A stretch of DNA of 64,000 bases, taken from an uncultured Opitutia bacterium (lineage in GTDB: Bacteria > Verrucomicrobiota > Verrucomicrobiia > Opitutales > UBA953). The stretch is from assembly GCA_903855995.1 (NCBI GenBank), contig CAIOAN010000013.1, positions 1-64,000 of the forward strand, given 5' to 3'. Positions 41,562 to 49,892 of the stretch are shown one piece after another. The notes under the pieces were generated by a model. It was not told the origin of the DNA. It worked only from the letters and a program-made list of their open reading frames with translations, and searched no databases. Position 1 is the first letter of the stretch. Each line of letters starts with the position of its first letter. The position numbers were made by a program, and so were the translations under genes.

Positions 41562-42497
41562 ATGAAAAATCTCCTGCGCTCCGCCCTCCTCTGCCTGCTC
41601 GCGCTTTCGCCCCTCGTCGCGGCCACCCCGACCCCGGCGCCCGCCCCCAAGCCGCCGGCCCGCCCGCCGGCCACGTTCGCTGACCTCCCCTTCGGCCCGC
41701 ACGTGAATCAACGACTGGACGTCTATGTGCCCCCGAAAGGCTCCGGCCCCTTCCCGGTGCTAATCTGGTATGGCGGCATCTGGAAACCAGCCCGCAACGT
41801 CCCCGACCCCCATCGTTTCCTGCCCGCAGGTATCGCCCTAGTGGCCGTCGGCACCCGCACCCTGAGCGACGGCATGACCGACCACCAGAAAGAGCCCGTG
41901 GCCTACCTGATGGATGACGCCTGCCGGGCAGTCCAATTCGTCCGAGCCCACGCCAAGGAATGGAACCTCAACCCGGACCGCATCGCGGTCGGTGGCGGCT
42001 CACAAGGCGCCCTGCCCGCCCTCTACGTGGGCTGCTCCGTTGACCGTGCCAACCCTACCGCAGCCGACCCAGTCGAACGCGCCTCCTCCAAGGTCACCTG
42101 CGTTGCAGCCTACCGCAGCCAGCCCAGCATTGATCCGCTGCAGATGCAGACCTGGGTGCCAGGCGTCCAGTGGGGAACCCCGGCCCTCGGCTACGCCTCT
42201 TTCCCCGAGACGCTCAAGCGCCGCGAGGAACTTCTCCCCATCATCAATCGATGGTCACCCGACAAACTTCTCCGCGCGGAGTCAGCGCCCATCTATTTCG
42301 AAAATAACTGGGGTCTGACCCAGCCTGATAAAGTCAGCGAAGCCGACTACAAGGTGCACTCCCCAGCCTGGTCACTCGGCTTTCAAAAACTCGCCGAAGC
42401 CGCCGGCACGACTTGCTTCGTAAAATACCCCGACCATCCGACCGAGGGCTACGACGACATCTGGGATTTTATCAAGAAACGCCTGACGACCCGCTGA
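41562..42497 (+). CDS. Secreted alpha/beta hydrolase (esterase-like)
   Basis: The 311-residue protein starts with a signal peptide (LLRSALLCLLALSPLVAA) and a Pro/Ala-rich stretch (TPTPAPAPKPPARPP). An esterase fold follows: PFPVLIWYGGIWKPA (oxyanion GG region), then the nucleophile elbow IAVGGGSQGALPALYVG, a catalytic Asp probably in the C-terminal third, and DHPTEGYDD with the likely catalytic His. It resembles the BD-FAE/acetyl-esterase group of carbohydrate esterases. Its likely role is removing acyl groups from polysaccharides in the periplasm or outside the cell, as suggested by the neighbours. Confidence 0.8.
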   Translation: MKNLLRSALLCLLALSPLVAATPTPAPAPKPPARPPATFADLPFGPHVNQRLDVYVPPKGSGPFPVLIWYGGIWKPARNVPDPHRFLPAGIALVAVGTRTLSDGMTDHQKEPVAYLMDDACRAVQFVRAHAKEWNLNPDRIAVGGGSQGALPALYVGCSVDRANPTAADPVERASSKVTCVAAYRSQPSIDPLQMQTWVPGVQWGTPALGYASFPETLKRREELLPIINRWSPDKLLRAESAPIYFENNWGLTQPDKVSEADYKVHSPAWSLGFQKLAEAAGTTCFVKYPDHPTEGYDDIWDFIKKRLTTR

Positions 42498-42514
42498 GGA
42501 GCAGCCCACCGACG

Positions 42515-43372
42515 TCACTTGCTGACGCCGCTCATGGGATAGTCGGTGACGACCTTCCACGCGATTTCCTGGAGGAGACGATTGAGCTTTTCCGCCTCGG
42601 GCAGCTTGGCGAGCTGGCTGTTTACAGGTAAGCCCACGGGGCTTCGCTTATAAATAACCGCGAAATGACAGTAGGCGGCCAGCACCCGGATATGGGCCGC
42701 GGGATGTCCAAGCGCGTCGGTGAAAAGCTCGTTCTGCTTGGTCACGCCGGGCGCTTCGCCGCGAATGACCTTATCACGCAGAGCGATCACGGCTTCACCA
42801 CACGGCACGATGACAATCTTGGCCGCAGGGATCTGCCTATTAAATCCAACCACGAAATCTTCCACCATCTTGAAGTAAGGCTCATGCTTGGACCGCAACT
42901 GCGCGACAGTCAGACCATCACGGTCGATGACCTTGGGCCGCCCTGCGGCCGAACGCCACAGCTCGACATCCTCATAGGGAACCCAGTTCTGCTGAAGGGT
43001 GAAGCGCAGCTTGGGGTTATGCTCCAGACCAAGCTTCACGAAGTTCTCGATCCCAGGATCAGGCAGTACGGTGATCGCCATGGTAAACAGATCCGCCGTC
43101 CCCGCGGTCAGCACGGGCTTGGCCTTGTTCTTTTCCACCGGCAGATTCCAGTGCTGAATAACCTGCGAACCACCGATCGAGGAAATTGCGAGTTGCTCGT
43201 GCCCCTGGATCTTAGCGGCCTTGGCCATCTCCGCGACCAGCGGCGGCATCCAGACGTGAAAACTATGTCCGGCGCTCAGGATCTTCAGTCCGGCAGGCGG
43301 TGCCGCCTCCTCGGCCGCAAAGCTGGAAGTAAGCAAGGAAAGGGAGGCCAGCAGGATTGGGGCGAATCGCAT
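42515..43372 (-). CDS. Secreted SGNH-like (DUF4886-type) protein, MRFAP start
   Basis: The 285-residue protein has a signal peptide beginning MRFAPILLASLSLLTSSFAA. The first block is KILSAGHSFHVWM, where GHSFH replaces GxSxT/N. SSIGGSQVIQHWNLP and the C-terminal region follow with DALGHPAAHIRVLAAYCHFA (Asp/His-like block). This fits a divergent SGNH/DUF4886-like fold with the putative catalytic Ser in GHSF. The substrate is unknown. A promoter of leaderless geometry stands 6 nt before the ATG. It is tail-to-tail with the alpha/beta hydrolase gene (17-bp gap). Confidence 0.7.
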   Translation of the reverse strand: MRFAPILLASLSLLTSSFAAEEAAPPAGLKILSAGHSFHVWMPPLVAEMAKAAKIQGHEQLAISSIGGSQVIQHWNLPVEKNKAKPVLTAGTADLFTMAITVLPDPGIENFVKLGLEHNPKLRFTLQQNWVPYEDVELWRSAAGRPKVIDRDGLTVAQLRSKHEPYFKMVEDFVVGFNRQIPAAKIVIVPCGEAVIALRDKVIRGEAPGVTKQNELFTDALGHPAAHIRVLAAYCHFAVIYKRSPVGLPVNSQLAKLPEAEKLNRLLQEIAWKVVTDYPMSGVSK

Positions 43373-43378
43373 GCCGTC

Positions 43379-43406
43379 ATCCTTTTGGCCGACCGATCGG
43401 CGTCAA
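43379..43406 (-). promoter_or_regulatory. Predicted promoter, leaderless arrangement
   Basis: On the minus strand TTGACG (43406-43401), a 16-nt spacer and AAGGAT (43384-43379) stand 6 nt from the ATG. The -35 is strong and the -10 moderate. Confidence 0.45.
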
Positions 43407-43471
43407 TCCCGACCCTTCCGCATGCACGGAAGAGCCAGGACTGCGTCAGGTCGTATGGTCCTTACGCCAAC

Positions 43472-44917
43472 TTACTTGCTGGAGCGATAGGGGGCGGCCG
43501 GGAGTCCGTCCTTACCCGCGGAGAAGACGCTGACTTCGGGGAAATTGGCCCAAGCGTAACGGACCTCCTTGGGCTCCTTCACACCCTCGGCCGCAACGGT
43601 GACATGGACGCCGTCCGCCGAAGCCTTGGCGAAAGCCCACTTACCATCCGCCGCGAGCAGGCCGAAGCCCTTGCCGTCATTCTTCAGAGTCACGGCGCGA
43701 TCGTAGGTGAGCACCCAGGCGTCGCCCTTGCGCTCAGATTTCACGACGCGCGGCGCTTCGCCGTCGGTCCGGGTCTTATAAACACGCTGCAAAGCGACGG
43801 CGGCGAGGCGCTCGCCGACCGGAAGTTTGTCCTTGGGGTGGATGTTCTTCTCATCGCCGAGATCGATGTTCACCGACATCATGGCGCCGGGGACATTATC
43901 GGCGATCCACTCCATGGATTCGCGAATCTTCGGCCAACCGTCGTCTTCGACCGCCAACTCAGGCTTGCGGGCCTTGAAGCGCGGCAACTGGACGATAATG
44001 AAAGGGAACTGCTGACCCCAGGCCTTGTGCCAGGATTTGATCACCGAGCCGAGCACCCACTTGTAGGCCTCGGGCTGGCCGGCATTGGATTCACCCTGAT
44101 ACCAGAGGGCCCCGCGCACGGAGTAACCAACCATCGGGGCGATCATGCCGTTCCAGTTCATATGCGGCCCATTGGACCAGACGGGATTCACTCGGTTATC
44201 TTTCTTGCCACTCTTCTCGAAAGCGACCGCACGGGCCTTCACGCCTGCGGCTTCCTTCTCTTCCCATCCCTTGCCTTCTGGAATGTCGTCATACATTCCC
44301 GCCGGACCCCAGGCCTCGGCCCGCGTACCCCCAATCGAGGAATGAATCAGTCCGACCGGCTGCTTAATGCTGGCGCGCACATCGCGCCCGAAGAAAAACG
44401 CAGCCGCCGAAAAAGAGGCGACCGTATCGGGCGCCGCGATCTTCCAGACACCCGGCATGTCCTCCATGGCCTCCGCCTTGGGCGTATGCGGCACGTAGAA
44501 CACGCGGAGACCGTTGTCACGCGCATGCGATTTGGCTTCGTTCACGACATCCGCCAGGCATCCGCCGACCGACATATCCATATTGGACTGGCCGGAACCG
44601 ATCCAGACTTCGCCGACGATGACGTCGTGCGCGGTGAAGACTTCCTCGCCGGAGCTCACAATCAGATCCATGCCCTGCTCGCTCGGCTTGAGGCCTGCGA
44701 GCGCGGTGCGCCACTTGCCGTCATTACCAGCGGTGGCGGACGCCTCGGAGGAACCGAGTTTCACGCTGACCTTCGAGCCGGGGTGGGCCTTGCCGAAGAC
44801 GGCGGCATCACCGGCCTGCAGGACAGCATGGTCAGAGAAAACAGAGATGAGCTTGAGTTCGCCGGCCGAAGCCAAGGCGGAACAAAACAACAGGATGGGG
44901 GTAATGCGGGGTAGCAT
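43472..44917 (-). CDS. Secreted sialate O-acetylesterase family protein
   Basis: The ~481-residue enzyme starts with a signal peptide (MLPRITPILLFCSALASA). A beta-sandwich N-terminal region (VFSDHAVLQAGDAAVFGKAH) is followed by the SASA core: WIGSGQSNMDMSVGG holds the Ser, IGGTRAEAW follows, WYQGESNAGQPEAY is next, and a C-terminal domain completes it. The order matches sialate 9-O-acetylesterases, and homologues in Verrucomicrobia and Bacteroidota often act on acetylated glycans. The frame is open for another ~230 codons upstream, but that stretch is antisense to the next plus-strand gene. The gene is monocistronic. Confidence 0.92.
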   Translation of the reverse strand: MLPRITPILLFCSALASAGELKLISVFSDHAVLQAGDAAVFGKAHPGSKVSVKLGSSEASATAGNDGKWRTALAGLKPSEQGMDLIVSSGEEVFTAHDVIVGEVWIGSGQSNMDMSVGGCLADVVNEAKSHARDNGLRVFYVPHTPKAEAMEDMPGVWKIAAPDTVASFSAAAFFFGRDVRASIKQPVGLIHSSIGGTRAEAWGPAGMYDDIPEGKGWEEKEAAGVKARAVAFEKSGKKDNRVNPVWSNGPHMNWNGMIAPMVGYSVRGALWYQGESNAGQPEAYKWVLGSVIKSWHKAWGQQFPFIIVQLPRFKARKPELAVEDDGWPKIRESMEWIADNVPGAMMSVNIDLGDEKNIHPKDKLPVGERLAAVALQRVYKTRTDGEAPRVVKSERKGDAWVLTYDRAVTLKNDGKGFGLLAADGKWAFAKASADGVHVTVAAEGVKEPKEVRYAWANFPEVSVFSAGKDGLPAAPYRSSK

Positions 44918-45010
44918 GCCGATAAGACACCCCTTTTGCCCGCAGGTTGCCAGCCCTTTTCCCTTTCTATTAGACTCCTCATCCGCCGGGCGGCGCTTAT
45001 GAGTTATATC

Positions 45011-45754
45011 ATGAAGCCCCTTCCCCTGCTCATCCTGACCCTGTCCGCCGCCGTCTTTGCCGTCGAGGAAAGCCCCCGGCCCACTTTCAACCCCGACCAG
45101 GCGCGTCCGTCCGCCGAAGGCCCCCGCGCCCCGGCCAACGACGTCCAGCGCGGTAATCGCAACAACGCGCCGTTTGCCCAGTTGTCGCCCGAGGAACAAC
45201 TGCGACTCCATGAAGCGATGCAGAAAGCCCAGCAGGATCCAGTTGTGAAGGAAGCGCACGAACAAGCCGCGAAGGCCCAGCAGGCGGCGATGGAGGCTCA
45301 GAAGAAAGCCCGCGAAATCACCGACGACGCGGCGCGCAAGGCCGACCCGTCCGTCGCACCCATTCTCGAGAAAGTGCGTAAAGCCATGGAAGCGCGCCAA
45401 ACCCGCCCACCGAACGCCGAACCCAGCACCCCCCGCAACACCGATGGCGGTAATCGCGCCAACATGAATATCGGCAATGCGCAACGCTTCGACCCGATGG
45501 CCCAACTCACCCCCGATGAACAACGCCGCGTCCGCGAGGCGATGGGCAAGGCCAACGCCGAACCTGCGGTGAAAGAAGCCCGCGAAGCCGCTGCCGCTGC
45601 CCAGAAGAAGGTGATGCAACTCACCGAAGAATTCGCCCGCAAAACGGACCCCGAAATCGGACCGCTCTTGGAGAAACTCCGAAAGTCGATGGAATCAGGC
45701 CGCGCTCGGCCCTCCGAGGAAAGCCCACGTCAGCGCAACAACCGGGGCGAATAA
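45011..45754 (+). CDS. Secreted protein with two copies of an ~80-residue helical module
   Basis: The ~247-residue protein starts with a signal peptide (MKPLPLLILTLSAAVFA); an ATG four codons earlier at 44999 is the alternative. Two similar modules follow. The first runs from QLSPEEQLRLHEAMQKAQ to LEKVRKAMEARQ. The second runs from QLTPDEQRRVREAMGKAN to LEKLRKSMESGR. They are joined by an Asn/Pro-rich spacer, and the ends are Pro/Arg-rich. Each module is amphipathic and Ala/Lys/Glu-rich. No catalytic residues are obvious. It is probably periplasmic. A hairpin terminator follows 20 bp after the stop. Confidence 0.75.
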   Translation: MKPLPLLILTLSAAVFAVEESPRPTFNPDQARPSAEGPRAPANDVQRGNRNNAPFAQLSPEEQLRLHEAMQKAQQDPVVKEAHEQAAKAQQAAMEAQKKAREITDDAARKADPSVAPILEKVRKAMEARQTRPPNAEPSTPRNTDGGNRANMNIGNAQRFDPMAQLTPDEQRRVREAMGKANAEPAVKEAREAAAAAQKKVMQLTEEFARKTDPEIGPLLEKLRKSMESGRARPSEESPRQRNNRGE

Positions 45755-45773
45755 TCCCCCGCAACCTTCTTTC

Positions 45774-45803
45774 AGGCCGGCCCGCTGGGTCGGCCTTTTT
45801 ATT
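45774..45803 (+). terminator. Rho-independent terminator
   Basis: AGGCCG (45774-45779) pairs with CGGCCT (45791-45796) around an 11-nt loop, then TTTTATTT. The stem is short, but the T-tract is typical. Confidence 0.7.
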
Positions 45804-45842
45804 TCCCATCCTCCGCCCTGTCTTCATATTACCCCTAACCCC

Positions 45843-47975
45843 ATGACCCTTCCTGCCCCCGTTTCTCACACCCGCCTCCTGCCGGCGCTCCTGCTCGCAC
45901 TGAGCAGTAGCCTACTGGTCTCGCCAGCGCTGGCAGAAGACACCCGCCTCGGCCCCCTCAAAGATCTCAACGGCACCTTCCCCTTCCCCGCCCCGAAGTC
46001 GATCCAGGATTGGGAACCGCGCCGCGATTTCGTCCGCCGCCAGCTACTGGTCTCCCAAGGGCTCTGGCCGATGCCGACAAAGTCGCCGCTCAATGCGGTG
46101 ATCCACGGCAAGATCGATCAAGGGGACTACACGGTCGAGAAGGTCTACTTTGAGAGCGCTCCGGGCTTCTTCGTGACGGGCAACCTTTACCGTCCCAAGA
46201 ACGTCACGGGCAAGGTGCCCGCGGTCGTCTTTCCGCACGGCCACTGGACCGACGCACGTTTCCTCAACCAAGCCGACAAGTTCGTCCGCGAAGAGATCGC
46301 CACCGGACAGGAACGCTTCGAACAAGGCGGCCGCTCGCGCTTCCAGTCGATGTGCGTGCAGCTGGCGCGCATGGGTTGTATCGCTTGGCAGATCGACGCC
46401 CTTAGCGATTCCGATTCAATTCAGTTCTCGCCCGCCATCATCCATAAGTTCGCAAAGCAACGTCCCGAGATGAACCGCACCGAAGGCTGGGGACTCTACA
46501 GCCCCCAGGCCGAAGCCAACCTGCAAAGCGTGATGGGACTACAGACCCTGAATTCGATCCGAAGCATCGACTTCCTGCTCACCCTGCCCGAAGTCGACCC
46601 CACCCGACTCGCGGTCACGGGCTCCAGCGGCGGCGGCACGCAGACGATGCTGTTAGCGGCCACCGACCCACGGCTGGCGCTCTCCTACCCTGTGGTAATG
46701 GTCAGCACGGCAATGCAGGGCGGCTGTTCCTGCGAGAACGCCACGCTCCTCCGCGTGAACTCCGGTAACGTCGAGATTGCCGCCCTCTTCGCCCCGAAAC
46801 CCCAAGGCATGAACACCGCCAACGACTGGACGAAAGAAATGGCTACCAAGGGCTTCCCCGACCTACAGAAACTCTACGGGCTCTACGGCAAGAAGGACTA
46901 CGTGACGTTGCAACGCGGCGAACACTTCCCTCATAACTACAACGCGGTCACGCGCATGGGCTTCTACGAAGTGCTAAACCGCCACTTCAAGCTGGGGCAG
47001 CAGTCGCCCATCGTCGAAAAGGATTACGCCCCCCTGCCCAAGGAGAAGCTGACGGTCTGGGACGACGCCCATCCGGCTCCAAAATCCGGCGACCCGGAAT
47101 TCGAACGCGGCCTGTTGAAATGGCTGAAGTCCGACGCCGAGCAACAGCTCCTCGCCGCCGCCAAGACGCCCGAAGGTCGCGAACACACCCTCCGCCCGGC
47201 TATCGAGGCCATCATCGGACGTCCCTACGCCCACGCCGGCCAAGTCTCATTCCCTGACGCCAGCACGCAGTGGCGCGACTCGCACTTCCGCACGCAAGGC
47301 AAACTCCTCAACACCACTTACGGTGAAGAAATCACCATCGACTGGCTCCAGCCGATCAAGCCGACCGGCGAAGTGGTGATCTGGCTCGATGATGCCGGCA
47401 AAGGTGCTGCCCGCCTCGCCGACGGCACCATCCGTCCTGAACTACAGGAACTCATCGACCGCGGCGTGGGCGTGCTCACGGCCGACCTGTTCCTCCAAGA
47501 CGATAAGAAGCTGAAACAGACCCGCGTCGTGACCGGCCCCCGGGAAGTCCCGGCCTACACCTTCGGGTATAACCACGCGGTCTTCGCCCAGCGTGTGCAC
47601 GACGTCATGACCATCACAAGCTACCTGCTCACCCCCCGCGACAGTTCCCAGCCGGCGGTGAAGAAGGTCTCGCTCGCCGGCTTCGGCAAGATGGGAGCCA
47701 TCGCCGCCGCCGCCCGCGCCGCGACCGGCAAAGCCATCACCAAGGCCGCTGTCGACACGGGCACCTTCCGCTTCGGGCAGCTCCTGGATTACCGCGACCC
47801 GATGTTCCTGCCTGGCGGCTCCAAGTATCTGGACGTGCCCGGCCTGCTCTGCGTCGCCTCCGCCCAGCCGCTCTGGGTCGCCGGCGAGAAAGACGCCGCA
47901 CTCTTTCCTTCGGCCTCGCTACACACGGACGGCACCGATGCCAAGACTGCCGCCGCGGAGTGGCTCCTCAAATAA
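45843..47975 (+). CDS. Secreted acetyl-xylan-esterase-like alpha/beta hydrolase
   Basis: The 710-residue protein has a long signal peptide ending SPALAED. The catalytic domain has VPAVVFPHGHWTDARF (oxyanion/nucleophile-proximal), LAVTGSSGGGTQTMLLAA (GxSxG nucleophile) and HFPHNYNAVTR in the second half. It is much longer than single-domain acetylxylan esterases; residues ~470-710 (from LNTTYGEEITIDWLQPIKPT) appear to form a second, beta-rich domain with an alpha/beta-hydrolase-like tail. It belongs to a group of large carbohydrate esterases common in these bacteria. Its stop overlaps the next gene's ATG by one base (TAATG), so the two are coupled. Confidence 0.82.
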   Translation: MTLPAPVSHTRLLPALLLALSSSLLVSPALAEDTRLGPLKDLNGTFPFPAPKSIQDWEPRRDFVRRQLLVSQGLWPMPTKSPLNAVIHGKIDQGDYTVEKVYFESAPGFFVTGNLYRPKNVTGKVPAVVFPHGHWTDARFLNQADKFVREEIATGQERFEQGGRSRFQSMCVQLARMGCIAWQIDALSDSDSIQFSPAIIHKFAKQRPEMNRTEGWGLYSPQAEANLQSVMGLQTLNSIRSIDFLLTLPEVDPTRLAVTGSSGGGTQTMLLAATDPRLALSYPVVMVSTAMQGGCSCENATLLRVNSGNVEIAALFAPKPQGMNTANDWTKEMATKGFPDLQKLYGLYGKKDYVTLQRGEHFPHNYNAVTRMGFYEVLNRHFKLGQQSPIVEKDYAPLPKEKLTVWDDAHPAPKSGDPEFERGLLKWLKSDAEQQLLAAAKTPEGREHTLRPAIEAIIGRPYAHAGQVSFPDASTQWRDSHFRTQGKLLNTTYGEEITIDWLQPIKPTGEVVIWLDDAGKGAARLADGTIRPELQELIDRGVGVLTADLFLQDDKKLKQTRVVTGPREVPAYTFGYNHAVFAQRVHDVMTITSYLLTPRDSSQPAVKKVSLAGFGKMGAIAAAARAATGKAITKAAVDTGTFRFGQLLDYRDPMFLPGGSKYLDVPGLLCVASAQPLWVAGEKDAALFPSASLHTDGTDAKTAAAEWLLK

Positions 47976-49081
47976 TGCACCGTCGGACCTTGCTGACTGG
48001 GCTCGCCCTCGCCCCCTTCGCACAACTGCTGGGAGCAAATACCACGGAACGCATCCGCATCGCCCAGATCGGCACGTCACACGCCCATGCCTCAGGCAAG
48101 ATGGATGCGCTCCGCTCCCTCACCGACCTCTACGACGTCGTCGGCTTCGCCGAACCGATCGCCGCCCGCCAAGCCGCCGCGCAGAAAGCCAAGTCTTTCG
48201 CAGGACTTAAGTATCAGACGGAAGAGGAAATCCTTGCGGATCGCACCATCCAAGCCGTCGTCATCGAGACGACGCTCGAAGACTCCGCCCGCGCCGCGCT
48301 CGCCGCGCTGAAGGCCGGCAAGCACATCCACCTCGACAAGCCTGGAGCGGAAAAGCACACCGACTTCGTGGCCCTCCGTCGTTACGCGGCCGAGCAGAAA
48401 CTCACCGTGCAGATGGGCTACATGCTGCGCTACAACCCGGGAATCCAACTCCTCGTCCGCGCCGTGAAAGAAGGCTGGCTCGGCGAAGTGATGGAAATCG
48501 ACGCATCGATGGGCAAGCTGCTCGACGAAGGCACGCGAAAGCGCTTCGCCCAACTCCCCGGCGGCGGCATGTATGAGCTCGCCTGCCATCTAGTGGACAC
48601 GATCGTCACGCTCATGGGCCCTCCAATGTCGGTCCAATCCTTCGGCAACGCGACCCGCGCGCCGCAGGACCCGTTCGTCGACAACCAGCTGGCCGTACTC
48701 TCCTACCCCAAGGCCACGGTCACGATCCGCTGCAACCATGCCGACCCCTTTGGCGGACCAAACCGTTATATCACCGTCCGTGGCACTCACGGAGACATGG
48801 AGATTCGCCCGCTCGAATCCGGCAAAGGCACCCTACGCCTCGACCAGCCTCGTGATACCGTCAAGGTCTGCCGCGAGGAGAACGGGGCGATGGTCATGCG
48901 CGCCGAGACTCGTTTCAAGAAAGGCGAGAACGCCTTCGAATTACAGGTGCCCAAGGGTCGCTATGACGAAGAGTTCCGCGACCTGGCCCGCGTCATTCGC
49001 GGACAGGCTTTCGCTTGGTCGGCCGAACACGACATTGCCGTGCACGCGACCGCGCTCCGCGCCGCCGGCCTGACGCCCTGA
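47975..49081 (+). CDS. Gfo/Idh/MocA-family oxidoreductase with Tat-like signal
   Basis: The 368-residue protein starts MHRRTLLTGLALAPFAQLLG, a twin-arginine-like signal. An NAD(P)-binding domain follows, beginning RIAQIGTSHAHASGKMDALR. The conserved lysine motif is LDKPGAEKHTDF (E-K-P-like), and PGGGMYELACHLVDTIVTL holds the expected GGGxxxDxxxH-like residues. This family oxidises or reduces sugars or epimerises them. The Tat signal suggests export with bound cofactor. It is translationally coupled (TAATG) to the esterase, which supports a shared role in glycan breakdown. Confidence 0.88.
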   Translation: MHRRTLLTGLALAPFAQLLGANTTERIRIAQIGTSHAHASGKMDALRSLTDLYDVVGFAEPIAARQAAAQKAKSFAGLKYQTEEEILADRTIQAVVIETTLEDSARAALAALKAGKHIHLDKPGAEKHTDFVALRRYAAEQKLTVQMGYMLRYNPGIQLLVRAVKEGWLGEVMEIDASMGKLLDEGTRKRFAQLPGGGMYELACHLVDTIVTLMGPPMSVQSFGNATRAPQDPFVDNQLAVLSYPKATVTIRCNHADPFGGPNRYITVRGTHGDMEIRPLESGKGTLRLDQPRDTVKVCREENGAMVMRAETRFKKGENAFELQVPKGRYDEEFRDLARVIRGQAFAWSAEHDIAVHATALRAAGLTP

Positions 49082-49088
49082 CGCTCGG

Positions 49089-49850
49089 TTACTTCAGGAC
49101 TTGGGCGGCGAAGCCCTGCATGAGCTTAGCCTGGGCTTCGTCCACCTTGCCGGTCCATTTGGGTGCCGGCTCTTTTACGCCGTAGATCTTACCGAAGAAG
49201 ACCAAAGCGTTGAGATAGGTACCCACGACCTCGGGATGCGAATTATCCTTCTGATGCAGCCGAATGGGCTTAGGCGAAGCGTAGTTGAGTTCCCAAGCAT
49301 CGCCGCACGGAACAAAGGTCGCGCCGTTATCCTTTGCGACCACGCCATACCACTTCCGGAGGCGGGACTGCATCTCCTTAGGGTCGGCACCGACGTCGGG
49401 CCCCTGCTTAGCTGACTTCCAATAGTCGGCATGGCGTGCCCACGTCTCATAGAAGTAGACCGTAGCCTTAGGGCTCTTGGCCCGCACGCGTTTGCAAAGC
49501 TCAGCGGCGCTCTCGAGGAACTCCCTTCGCGTCGCCTCATCCGTCTCGGCAATGGCCGGCTCCTGGCTCTGCCCCTGAAGAACGACGACATCCCAACCGC
49601 CCTCCTCGATTAACTTCATACTCCCTGCGATGCCCAGCTGCTGCTTGAGCGTACGGCCACCGGGCGTAGAGGATTTCACCACCGGCTCCCTGCGGCCGGC
49701 GCTCTTCACGACGTCCAAGAAGACGTCGGGGAGTTTATTGACTCCAGTGTAGCTGTTGCCGATGAAAAGAACGCGTTGTGGATCCTCGGCGAAAGCGGCC
49801 GTGGCAAGCATCAGTAAGGCGACCAACCATGACATCGGGGCGAATCTCAT
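49089..49850 (-). CDS. Secreted SGNH-like hydrolase, MRFAP start
   Basis: The 253-residue protein begins with a signal peptide (MRFAPMSWLVALLMLATAAFA). The catalytic blocks are RVLFIGNSYTGVNKLPDVF (GNSYT, Ser nucleophile), VVLQGQSQEPA (Gln/Ser block) and KDNSHPEVVGTYLNAL (block V with His). This fits the DUF4886/SGNH family acting as acetylesterase. The frame starts 4 codons earlier, but the signal peptide supports the MRFAP start, which matches two other genes in the island. It is convergent with the oxidoreductase gene (7-bp gap). Confidence 0.85.
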   Translation of the reverse strand: MRFAPMSWLVALLMLATAAFAEDPQRVLFIGNSYTGVNKLPDVFLDVVKSAGRREPVVKSSTPGGRTLKQQLGIAGSMKLIEEGGWDVVVLQGQSQEPAIAETDEATRREFLESAAELCKRVRAKSPKATVYFYETWARHADYWKSAKQGPDVGADPKEMQSRLRKWYGVVAKDNGATFVPCGDAWELNYASPKPIRLHQKDNSHPEVVGTYLNALVFFGKIYGVKEPAPKWTGKVDEAQAKLMQGFAAQVLK

Positions 49851-49857
49851 GGCGGTC

Positions 49858-49885
49858 AGCATTCCGTCGAATCCAACGATGACAA
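49858..49885 (-). promoter_or_regulatory. Possible promoter of SGNH gene
   Basis: On the minus strand TTGTCA (49885-49880), a 16-nt spacer and AATGCT (49863-49858) stand 7 nt from the ATG. The -10 is weak. Confidence 0.3.
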
Positions 49886-49892
49886 CCCCGTC

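Noticed and set aside
42665-44914. 749-codon open frame on the plus strand
   Set aside because: It is antisense to an SGNH-like gene and a sialate O-acetylesterase with clear motifs; its translation is His/Arg/Gly-rich without any domain, typical of high-GC shadow frames.
44918-45619. 234-codon N-terminal extension of the sialate O-acetylesterase
   Set aside because: Antisense to the two-module secreted protein; a signal peptide begins at 44917.
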